The notes beneath the pieces were generated by a model that saw only the letters and a list, made by a program, of their open reading frames with translations, did not search any database and was not told the DNA's origin. Shown in pieces: positions 57,046 to 64,000 of a stretch of 64,000 bases of DNA. Position numbers and translations under genes: made by a program. The stretch comes from an uncultured Acetatifactor sp. (GTDB lineage Bacteria > Bacillota > Clostridia > Lachnospirales > Lachnospiraceae): positions 272,039-336,038 of the forward strand of contig CANQUQ010000001.1 of assembly GCA_947627115.1 (NCBI GenBank), given 5' to 3'. Positions within the stretch are counted from its first letter, which is position 1. The number at the start of each line of letters is the position of its first letter.

Positions 57046-57821
57046 TCTACAAACCTCCTTGTATTTTCTGTCCAGAACAGATAATCTTCCATATCCTCCG
57101 GAGTTCCCCATTGACAAAATTTATTTACATTAGTCGGAACCCATACCTTTAATCCATCTTTAACCATATAATTATATGGCAAACTCGCATAAAATTCTCC
57201 ATTTAAAGTTTCCCCGGCATCTATTAAAGCCTGACAATATTTTTTTAATAAAGCACCAGTTTTAAAATAATAGGTTCCCGGAGAGTGTTTCGATTTGGTT
57301 TTATCTTTTTCAAAAGAGTATTTTTCACGGATTTCTATTAAATTATCATTGCAATCTGTAAGACATGATGCATAATAATTCTTATTAATTAAAAGATGCG
57401 GATGAAATCCTGTATAGCAAGGAATTGCTCCATCGCAGTCTCTTTCAGCAACATCTTTTATAAATTTTTTATAGTCCCATAACATATAAAAATCACAATA
57501 GTTAATAATACATGGTTCATTATCATCAATAAATTCTCTGGCACGAAGCACATCAAAAACAGGGCCTTTTTTTTCCCACTGATTTATAGCAAAGATTGTT
57601 GCGTCCGGAGCAATGGACCTAAGACGGTCATACATATGTGGAATAGAATCTAAATGTTCTTTTCTGCACACAAAAAGTATATTTTTTTCATTAGGATACA
57701 TCCCATTAATGATCCATTGAATGATTGGCATCCCCTGCACCTGAATAAAAGGCTTTAATTCCTTGTAACCAGCTGCAACAAATCTGGAGCCATAGCCGGT
57801 CATCGGTATAACAATCTTCAT
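57042..57821 (-). CDS. Sugar-nucleotidyltransferase-like protein (NTP transferase) 2
   Basis: A 259-aa relative of the neighbouring enzyme: IVIPMTGYGSRFVAAGYKEL, Lys in LKPFIQVQGMP, metal Asp in INYCDFYMLWD, NGEFYASLPYNYM and WGTPEDMEDYLFW. Two related nucleotidyltransferases in tandem suggest either two activated sugars or a catalytic/regulatory pair. ATG at 57821 follows GGGAGG. The IS110 element lies directly upstream, so transcription may now depend on read-through or a promoter in the element. Confidence 0.88.
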   Translation of the reverse strand: MKIVIPMTGYGSRFVAAGYKELKPFIQVQGMPIIQWIINGMYPNEKNILFVCRKEHLDSIPHMYDRLRSIAPDATIFAINQWEKKGPVFDVLRAREFIDDNEPCIINYCDFYMLWDYKKFIKDVAERDCDGAIPCYTGFHPHLLINKNYYASCLTDCNDNLIEIREKYSFEKDKTKSKHSPGTYYFKTGALLKKYCQALIDAGETLNGEFYASLPYNYMVKDGLKVWVPTNVNKFCQWGTPEDMEDYLFWTENTRRFVE

Positions 57822-57969
57822 ATAGTTGCCTCCCATATAATTCTATTGTTTTTCTGTTGTTAACTCGTTTTTTCTCACTTTTTCTTAAAGTCTCATTTCA
57901 GATGGATGGTCTAAGTCATTCCCCTTGGCCTTGATTCTACGGATAATCGGATCTTTAGGGTACACAAAA

Positions 57970-58112
57970 CAAGACGCCGTCTCATTCTGGTATGGTGGCC
58001 ATTCTTTCCCCTGTGTCCTTGTGGCAGCAAACCTCCCATGTCATACTGGATCTCCCTATGCTTCCGGGGTCCTGAATTCCTTCGTTCTGCTTATCCATAA
58101 AGGGGCGTCTTG
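57970..58112 (-). ncRNA. Candidate IS110 bridge RNA region
   Basis: A 143-nt non-coding span in the ~420-base gap downstream of the IS110 transposase. On the minus strand it opens with CAAGACGCC (58112-58104) and closes with GGCGTCTTG (57978-57970), a perfect 9-bp outer stem. IS110-family elements carry a structured RNA that pairs with target and donor DNA; in the IS1111-type branch it lies downstream of the transposase gene. Internal loops were not resolved by eye. Confidence 0.4.
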
Positions 58113-58245
58113 ATGCTCCTACGCTGAGTCATGCTCTGATGGAGTAAAATCTGACTTCCGGCTCTTCATGTGACTTCTTGATAAACACTCTGCTCGCTCC
58201 AGCACCTTTCGGCGGGCGTCTTCCTGAAACTTACAGCTTGAATCC

Positions 58246-59523
58246 TTATGCTGCCTGCGGATTCCGGTGTATGTCTGACAGCATCTTCTTGCCGTCATAC
58301 ACCGCTCCCTTTGCCAGGATTGCATAGAAGACTCGTATCAGCTTACAACTGATGGCTATCACTGACTGCTTCTTTTTCAGGGGATTCACAGTTCTTGTGG
58401 TGTAATACTCATGCAATGACCGGAATTCCGGATTAGTTGCAATCAACGGAATACACGCATTGAACAAGAGGCTTCTCAGCCTGCTTCGACCTCTTTTGCT
58501 GATCGTCGTCTGTCCTTTGTGCTTCCCTGAGCTGTTCTCCCTGAGGGATAATCCTGCCAGCTTCTGGATCTGTCTCGGTGATTCGAAACGCCTCAAATCC
58601 CCCACCTCTGCAAGAAATCCCGCTACTGTGATAAGCCCAATACCTTTGATGGCAAGCATCTGCTCGCTTTCGGGTATCTCCTTGCACAGCCTTGCTATCT
58701 CTTCCATTATGGAATCGTACTGTGCTTTTTTGTAGTCGTAGTCCGCAAGGAGCATTTTCATTTCATAGGTTGCAGCAGATGTACCTTCCTTTAGGCCAAT
58801 GCTGTTCTCTGCAGTCTCACACAGGGTCGTTGCCCTCTTCATCCCTACTGCACGCAGCTTCGCTTCCCGCCAAATCCGGTTTACACCTTCTGCTCCCAGT
58901 TCAATGATCTCTTCCGGTGTGCATGCTCTCTTTAATAGCAGCATGCTGCTTTCTGACTCATAATCCCTAAATACTTCCTTGTATTCAGGAAAATATATCG
59001 CAAACCATCTGGCAAAGCGGTTCTTGATCTGGGTAAGTTCCCTTATGATCCGCTGACGGTTTGTGGTTAATACTCGTAAGTCTGCGTACACACCATCCGG
59101 TGTATAGGGCAGACTGTAGCGGCCCTCTGTGACAAGCTTTGCTATCACTTTCGGATCCTTTCGGTCATTCTTACTCTGGCTGTTGTCATCCAGTTCCTTG
59201 GTCTGCTTTACCGCATAAGGGTTTACCATAACCAGCAGAATGCCTTCATTCTTAAGGTAAGCGCCAAGGTCTAACCAATAATGACCCGTCGGTTCGATTC
59301 CTACAATCGTTTCACTCTTATCTCTTTTTACACTGATACGCTGCATCCAGTCTTTCAGGTTTATGAAACCCTCACGACTGTTGCTGAATCTGAAGATTTT
59401 ACCGAGTTCGATCCCTCTCCAGTCAAAGGCTCTGGCGTAGTGAGTTGTACTACCGATATCGATTCCAACTACCAAAGTACTATCTTTTACTTGATTGATC
59501 TTCTGATTTTGTTTACAATTCAT
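58246..59523 (-). CDS. IS110 family transposase (DEDD recombinase)
   Basis: A 425-aa RNA-guided recombinase. RuvC-like domain: first Asp in LVVGIDIGSTTHYAR, Glu in VGIEPTGHYW, and Asp pair in QSKNDRKDPKVIAKL. A coiled-coil region follows, then the C-terminal Tnp20 domain (MLAIKGIGLITVAGFLAEVG, AGLSLRENSSGKHKG, QTTISKRGRSRLRSLLFNA) with its catalytic Ser region. Full length and apparently functional. AAAGGAG precedes the ATG. Confidence 0.95.
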   Translation of the reverse strand: MNCKQNQKINQVKDSTLVVGIDIGSTTHYARAFDWRGIELGKIFRFSNSREGFINLKDWMQRISVKRDKSETIVGIEPTGHYWLDLGAYLKNEGILLVMVNPYAVKQTKELDDNSQSKNDRKDPKVIAKLVTEGRYSLPYTPDGVYADLRVLTTNRQRIIRELTQIKNRFARWFAIYFPEYKEVFRDYESESSMLLLKRACTPEEIIELGAEGVNRIWREAKLRAVGMKRATTLCETAENSIGLKEGTSAATYEMKMLLADYDYKKAQYDSIMEEIARLCKEIPESEQMLAIKGIGLITVAGFLAEVGDLRRFESPRQIQKLAGLSLRENSSGKHKGQTTISKRGRSRLRSLLFNACIPLIATNPEFRSLHEYYTTRTVNPLKKKQSVIAISCKLIRVFYAILAKGAVYDGKKMLSDIHRNPQAA

Positions 59524-59640
59524 TTGTGGGTGTCTCCTTTGAATGATGTTTGTTTAACCTGCCAGTTAACAACTTTCATTCTATGGGTGACACTCATTTT
59601 TTGCAAATCTGCTTTTTAAGGATTACAGGAATGCTCCTAT

Positions 59641-60678
59641 TTACTTCATATTTTTCCGATATTTTTCCGCTTCCCAATTTAAGAGAAAATCCTTTTGTTC
59701 TTCAGACAAAAACTGACACTCTTTTTCTGAATTTAATGATATAACCTGTGCGCTAAAGCTCAATACGCTCTGTATTTCCAGCGCTTTTTTAATGGATTCG
59801 GCATGTATATAGAAAATTCCGTTCCATAAAAGTATAGTAGGGTATCCGTTTTGAAATACAAATTTATTCCATTCTTCCTTGGAAATATGAGGCTCTTGTG
59901 ATATAAATATCTTTCTGCCTAAAAATACCACACAGTCTGGACAGAAACAATATTCCCAGGCTCTTTTTAATTTTTGATACGTATTGATTACATTGCTGTC
60001 AGTTACTCTCCAGATAATCCCATCATCAAATAATTCTACCAGTTCACTTATTACATGATAAGAGGAATAATCAATCCCAAGATATTCTTCAATTTTCTTT
60101 GTGACCAGTTCTGTAGATATAATTGTATCCTCAGCGGAATCGGAACTGGTAATAAAGCCATGATTCATTAAGAATATATATTTGGGCTCCTTTTTATTTT
60201 CACATAAATACTTTTTATAAGCTTGAAAATATTCTATTGCAAGTTCAATACCAGGCTTTGCATAAGGAACAATCATTGCATCTGGAAATAATGTTCGTAG
60301 TTCGCTTTCGCCATTTTTTCGACAGGTCAATGCATTGACAACAATTGGATGCGTATGTAAGGAATAGCGTCCGGAAATAGAGTGCAAAAAAATTTCAATA
60401 GAAGGTCGAGGGCCTTCTATGTAAGACGCTTCTATAATTTTTTTGGCATTTTCTGCTGTCATCAACTCAATATTTTCACATTCTAAAAAGGCTTTTCTTA
60501 TAACTACTGGATTAACTAATGAGTATCCGGAAAACTCTGTTATATCAGAAAGTTGAAAGCCAGAAGCTTTAATTACCATTTTATCTTCCCTAATCTTATA
60601 TGCCGAGTTCCCGCCTCCAGCTTGAACTAAATCCTCGCGCATACCGGCATATCTGGACATCTTTACAAATTCTTTCAT
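59641..60678 (-). CDS. Class II aldolase/adducin family protein
   Basis: A 345-aa zinc-dependent aldolase-like enzyme. SRYAGMREDLVQAGGGNSAY, FQLSDITEFSGYSLV, zinc His pair in YSLHTHPIVVNAL, and IFLMNHGFITSSDSAEDT match the family; a C-terminal extension of ~100 residues is extra compared with fuculose-phosphate aldolase (~215 aa). It could split or join a phosphorylated sugar, or decarboxylate or epimerise one. ATG at 60678 follows GAGGAG. Separated from the nucleotidyltransferases by the IS110 element. Confidence 0.85.
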   Translation of the reverse strand: MKEFVKMSRYAGMREDLVQAGGGNSAYKIREDKMVIKASGFQLSDITEFSGYSLVNPVVIRKAFLECENIELMTAENAKKIIEASYIEGPRPSIEIFLHSISGRYSLHTHPIVVNALTCRKNGESELRTLFPDAMIVPYAKPGIELAIEYFQAYKKYLCENKKEPKYIFLMNHGFITSSDSAEDTIISTELVTKKIEEYLGIDYSSYHVISELVELFDDGIIWRVTDSNVINTYQKLKRAWEYCFCPDCVVFLGRKIFISQEPHISKEEWNKFVFQNGYPTILLWNGIFYIHAESIKKALEIQSVLSFSAQVISLNSEKECQFLSEEQKDFLLNWEAEKYRKNMK

Positions 60679-60712
60679 AACATTTCTCCTCGTCAATTAT
60701 TTAATGCGAATG

Positions 60713-62992
60713 TTATTTATCGTTGGTTACCACATAAATACCGTTTTCAATATATACTGGATTTCCTTCATTATCTAATATTTGAATATAACTAACATGG
60801 TCTATCGGCTTCTCCAAAGTAAATGATGTAATCTCTTGATATTTTGTATTATCTTGGACTTTTTTTAACAAAACATTCTCGGAATCATCGTATAAAAACA
60901 ATTGGTAATCGCTATTGTTAATAAGATTTCTCTTTTTGATAAATATCTGCCAAATCTCTGTTTCGTTATTTATTTCTGAATACTCACGTAAATCTAGATT
61001 TCCCCCTTTAATCCCTTCTGCTTTTACCCGTTTTGCTCCCTCCCATGCAAATATATTAGTTCCAAAACAATAACAGGTTGCATTTTTTCCATAAATCCAA
61101 GAATCTGGTTGAATGGGTATAACTCGGCATTCGGTTCTATCGATATCCTTTAATAAAAAAGCCTCTGTTGTCATACTAGTCATTCTAGATTTTTCTGCGG
61201 AATAGTTATCATTTCCTATTCCTTTTAATTGCAATCTTGGATTAGCTATAAATATACAAACAAGCATAACAATAAATGCTTGCAATTCAGCTTTTCCCCC
61301 CCTCAGTTTATTTATCAGCGCAAGACATGCTATAAAACAAACAGCAGTAGACATAAATATCAACACTTGATATCGATTATCTATACCATTATTTTTAAAT
61401 TGCCAGAAATCATCACTGATGATGTCATTAGTATTCACCGCATATATTGTTATCTTCAGAAATGCTGATTGAATCATAATATAAAACAGCATCATTAAAG
61501 TTAGATACGCATACCGATCAACAGGTTCTTTTCTGTATATCTTTATTATTATTTTTCCTCCAAAATAGATAATTAATCCCCAAAAAACTAAAACGAGCGG
61601 TAAAGATATACCATTAAAGAAATTTATTTTATCAGAAAAAACAGCTAACAGAGCATTCGGCGTATCTTTTAAAAACTCCAAGAGAAGTTTTAAATAATAG
61701 CTTTCTCCACCAGCACTTCCAGTCCTGTCAACCCAGTTCCTGCCGCCCGCCGTCAAATAATAAATTAATTGGACAAGCGCCCCTGCAGAACACATGAACA
61801 TAAAAATCTTATCACGTTTAGAATAACATCTATAAAGCAACAGCAAACAAATAATAAAAAAGGGAAGAATTGTAACAAAATATCCTTTTGAAAGGCATAG
61901 TATCAGCCCCCATATACATAAAAAAGCAAACTCAGCTTTAGACCATTTATTACTGTCAACCAGAAAATATAAAAAGATAATAAGAATACCATATGATATA
62001 AAATTGATAAAAGCGCCAGTATCTTTTTTTATCGTCAAAACCATTAATATAATACTTATCATATATCGAAATTTAATATTTAAGACTTCTGAAAATTGCG
62101 GCTTCAAGAAAAAGGAAAAAACCCAACCGGTAATAAAGTAAGCGCACCATTGAAGAATAAACAAACCCGTATAAGGAGAAAATCCCAGCAATTGAAAGCA
62201 AATATCTGCTATTATTCTCTGTAGTAATGGCAGATAACCAGCATCGGCGCTCAAAATATTCATGGCAAATGATTGATTCACAGCCCTATCCATATAATTT
62301 GTTACAGCCTCTGCCCATGTTGGAGCGAAATACAGAGACGAATCATATATATAGACCAATATCATATAGTTTAAAATAATATTTATCCGAAGTACGCCTA
62401 GGTGCAATGTTTTTGGTTTTTCCATATCACATAAACGCAAGGAAATCAAATTCAGAACAACAAGAAGTACAAACAAAACTATACCAAGTACATAGCCCAT
62501 ATTAAAATAGTTATAATGATACGACTGCACCAATGTCTGCCTTGTATCATCATTATTTATATAACTATTAGGAATATTATAATCATTTTCACATAAATGT
62601 ATATACACTGATTCTGCAGGAACATCTCCTTCTATTGTAACAGTAGCATTGCCGCTTTGAAGCTTTGCAAAATCAAGCCATTTCAATTCATTAAAACCTG
62701 TCTTTAACCAAGTTACAGGCAACTTATAGGAATCTACAATACTCCCGTTCTGTGATAATTCAAGTTTCAGATATCCCTCTTGCTTTCCACAAGTAAAATA
62801 TACTGCATAAGACTTATTGTTCCACATGGCTTTGGAATCTATAATAATATCTTGAGATACAATATTTCCACTGATATCAACTTTATTATCAGACAATTGC
62901 GTTGAAAAAGAATATGTTTCACCGGTTGAAATATATTTAAAGGTTCCTATGAAAAAAAGAAGTAAAAAGAGAGCAAAAATTTTTTTGTCCAT
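60713..62992 (-). CDS. Large polytopic membrane protein, GT-C/GtrII-like (paralogue B)
   Basis: A 759-aa protein with the same plan as paralogue A: N-terminal helix (IFALFLLLFFIGTFKYISTG), an outer beta domain (LELSQNGSIVDSYKLPV), about 11 helices, then an outer C-terminal domain (RTECRVIPIQPDSWIYGKNA, EIWQIFIKKRNLINN, GNPVYIENGIYVVTN). Clear residue matches to A at both ends show common descent. Probable lipid-linked sugar transferase for surface glycans. ATG at 62992 follows AGGGAGAA; it is the first gene of the leftward cluster. Confidence 0.7.
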   Translation of the reverse strand: MDKKIFALFLLLFFIGTFKYISTGETYSFSTQLSDNKVDISGNIVSQDIIIDSKAMWNNKSYAVYFTCGKQEGYLKLELSQNGSIVDSYKLPVTWLKTGFNELKWLDFAKLQSGNATVTIEGDVPAESVYIHLCENDYNIPNSYINNDDTRQTLVQSYHYNYFNMGYVLGIVLFVLLVVLNLISLRLCDMEKPKTLHLGVLRINIILNYMILVYIYDSSLYFAPTWAEAVTNYMDRAVNQSFAMNILSADAGYLPLLQRIIADICFQLLGFSPYTGLFILQWCAYFITGWVFSFFLKPQFSEVLNIKFRYMISIILMVLTIKKDTGAFINFISYGILIIFLYFLVDSNKWSKAEFAFLCIWGLILCLSKGYFVTILPFFIICLLLLYRCYSKRDKIFMFMCSAGALVQLIYYLTAGGRNWVDRTGSAGGESYYLKLLLEFLKDTPNALLAVFSDKINFFNGISLPLVLVFWGLIIYFGGKIIIKIYRKEPVDRYAYLTLMMLFYIMIQSAFLKITIYAVNTNDIISDDFWQFKNNGIDNRYQVLIFMSTAVCFIACLALINKLRGGKAELQAFIVMLVCIFIANPRLQLKGIGNDNYSAEKSRMTSMTTEAFLLKDIDRTECRVIPIQPDSWIYGKNATCYCFGTNIFAWEGAKRVKAEGIKGGNLDLREYSEINNETEIWQIFIKKRNLINNSDYQLFLYDDSENVLLKKVQDNTKYQEITSFTLEKPIDHVSYIQILDNEGNPVYIENGIYVVTNDK

Positions 62993-63511
62993 TACAATTC
63001 TCCCTATTATCATGAATAATTTTCATTCCGACACTATGATTTCATTATATTGTGCCAATATATTCCATTGCTTTTATCAGCCAAGATTTTAGGATTATTT
63101 AGATCTATTTCTTATCTTGTTCTTATCTTAAAACATTCAATTAGCTCCTACTTATTTTTCTCTGAAAACAATGAGCAATTATATCCATGTTCCTGAGCAG
63201 CAATTTTCTTAAGCTTGAATTGAACCATTAAAAGGCAAGCACAACATAAATGTCATGGAACACCGTACAGCGACGAACTGGGCTGAAGAAATAAAATACC
63301 TGTCGGACTGCATACATTCGAATGCTAAAAATCATACTTATAAAAAATAATCTCAACATGCATAAAACTATTTCTCTTTACAAAAAACTCGCCAACAGAA
63401 ACCAGACACATCATCAAAAAGCTGGAAACATATCATACTTGGACTTTTTTACAATATTTTCTTTCAACAGTATCAAAAATCTTTTTTCAAACATGCATAT
63501 GTCTTTTAAAA
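62993..63511 (-). other. Long leader or untranslated region before the glycan cluster
   Basis: About 500 AT-rich bases between the promoter at 63512-63540 and the first gene. No convincing coding frame; a 92-codon plus-strand frame here lacks a ribosome site and family features. A long leader is common before surface-polysaccharide operons, where it can carry antitermination signals, but I see no known motif. Confidence 0.45.
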
Positions 63512-63540
63512 AGTATAGGATTTTCTCTCTATTAAGTCAA
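63512..63540 (-). promoter_or_regulatory. Strong sigma-A-type promoter of the glycan cluster
   Basis: On the minus strand TTGACT (63540-63535), 17-base spacer, TATACT (63517-63512). It points toward paralogue B and the rest of the leftward cluster. Confidence 0.72.
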
Positions 63541-63787
63541 GTGTTTCTTCCTTGTAGGATTACAATACATTTGTTACGACTGAATATTAAAAAGCCATGA
63601 TGTTGCTTTTGTGTTATTTTTAATACCACAGAAAAGTGCGTCTCTTCATGGTTAGGTCAAATTATTTTGAAATGTTTTAACACGGTCTAAATAGCTATAT
63701 TCTTTTCTGGCAAATATTGAAAAACTCTGTTATTCTCAGATTCTAGCTTGTTATTAGCATTCCATTTTAATAAACCTGCGTTTTTGC

Positions 63788-64000
63788 TTAATTTTTGTTA
63801 CATATACCATCGTTCGAATTTTGTGTAGATTGCTTTTTTGACATCTTATTCAGATAATCATTATTTTGTGGTCCATAGCCAACAGGAAAAAACTCCGTTA
63901 TTTTTTGGTGGTACAATAAGCAGACCGTCTCCACATGGCTCGATTGCTCCAGATTGATGTCAGATTTTAACGGTCGTTCGCGGGAATTTATCAAAGCGTG
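63788..64000 (-). CDS. 3' end of a gene entering from the right edge; unclear (RlmD-like tail possible)
   Basis: An open frame that continues past base 64000. The visible tail of about 70 residues contains EQSSHVETVCLLYHQK, reminiscent of the HVETV-LL motif near the end of TrmA/RlmD-type RNA methyltransferases, then a polar Asn/Lys/Ser-rich ending. Too short to assign; it could equally be a gene fragment. Confidence 0.35.
   Translation of the reverse strand, partial: HALINSRERPLKSDINLEQSSHVETVCLLYHQKITEFFPVGYGPQNNDYLNKMSKKQSTQNSNDGICNKN

Larger units (their letters stand above)
57850..59640 (-). mobile_element. IS110-family insertion element (ends approximate)
   Basis: Contains an intact transposase plus ~400 non-coding bases on its 3' side and ~115 on its 5' side. 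No terminal inverted repeats or target duplication are seen, as is normal for this family. It sits between the class II aldolase and nucleotidyltransferase genes, both of which remain intact. Base composition differs from the AT-rich cluster around it. The limits given are the largest span that fits. Confidence 0.7.

Noticed and set aside
63322..63600. 92-codon plus-strand open frame in the leader region
   Set aside because: No ribosome site, AT-driven composition, and it crosses the promoter assigned to the opposite strand.

Overview
The window looks like a chromosomal segment of a Gram-positive, probably spore-forming anaerobe of the Clostridia, most likely family Lachnospiraceae. The basis is strong Shine-Dalgarno sites, a GC-balanced core broken by AT-rich islands, a BceRS-BceAB module, a Rpn-family transposase remnant, a collagen-like exosporium-type protein, TnpV and relaxase remnants, and a B12-riboswitch operon for the late steps of cobalamin assembly. 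The species cannot be named from the sequence alone. I found no rRNA, tRNA or CRISPR array.

Layout. 1-2.8 kb: a domain-swapped GH3 glycosidase (3' end outside the window) and a Gfo/Idh/MocA oxidoreductase. 3-5.2 kb: a collagen-like protein behind a sigma-K-like promoter, and a small lipoprotein. 5.4-9.4 kb: an AT-rich island bracketed by broken mobilisation genes (relaxase, MobC, TnpV) that carries a four-gene operon (HTH regulator, nucleotidyltransferase-like protein, zinc-ribbon membrane protein, small acidic protein). 9.6-16.4 kb: tcdA with a remnant that looks TtcA-like, a soluble chemoreceptor-like protein, a sodium symporter and carB. 16.4-21 kb: a complete BceRS-BceAB antimicrobial-peptide sensing and resistance module with a direct-repeat operator before bceA. 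21-26.3 kb: two exported proteins, a metallophosphoesterase, a ParB-like/BMP fusion protein and a MATE exporter. 26.5-31.2 kb: a two-component system followed by a solute-binding lipoprotein and a beta-propeller-like lipoprotein.

31.3-41.5 kb is one leftward, tightly overlapping operon behind a cobalamin riboswitch: btuF-btuC-btuD (uptake), then cobT, cobU, cobS, a short second cobU-like gene, cobC, cbiB, cobD and cobQ (amidation, aminopropanol side chain, nucleotide loop). No corrin-ring genes are in view, so this part fits salvage of corrinoids or completion of a precursor made elsewhere. 41.6-48.8 kb holds a truncated Rpn transposase, a membrane chemoreceptor, and a run of five little-known genes ending in a DUF2130 protein.

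49.1-63.0 kb is an AT-rich, leftward cell-surface glycan cluster. Two paralogous large membrane proteins stand at its ends. Between them lie a GDPD-like phosphodiesterase, a GT2 glycosyltransferase, GtrA, a HAD phosphatase, a membrane GT-C/uridine-kinase-like fusion, two nucleotidyltransferases and a class II aldolase. Together the soluble enzymes could make and activate an unusual small sugar or polyol that the membrane enzymes transfer. An IS110-family element sits inside the cluster; a 143-nt span downstream of its transposase gene, closed by a 9-bp perfect stem, is a candidate bridge RNA. The best candidates for undescribed biology are the GT-C/kinase fusion cluster, the AT-rich cargo operon at 6.2-9.0 kb, the 44.3-48.8 kb operon, and the ParB/BMP fusion.
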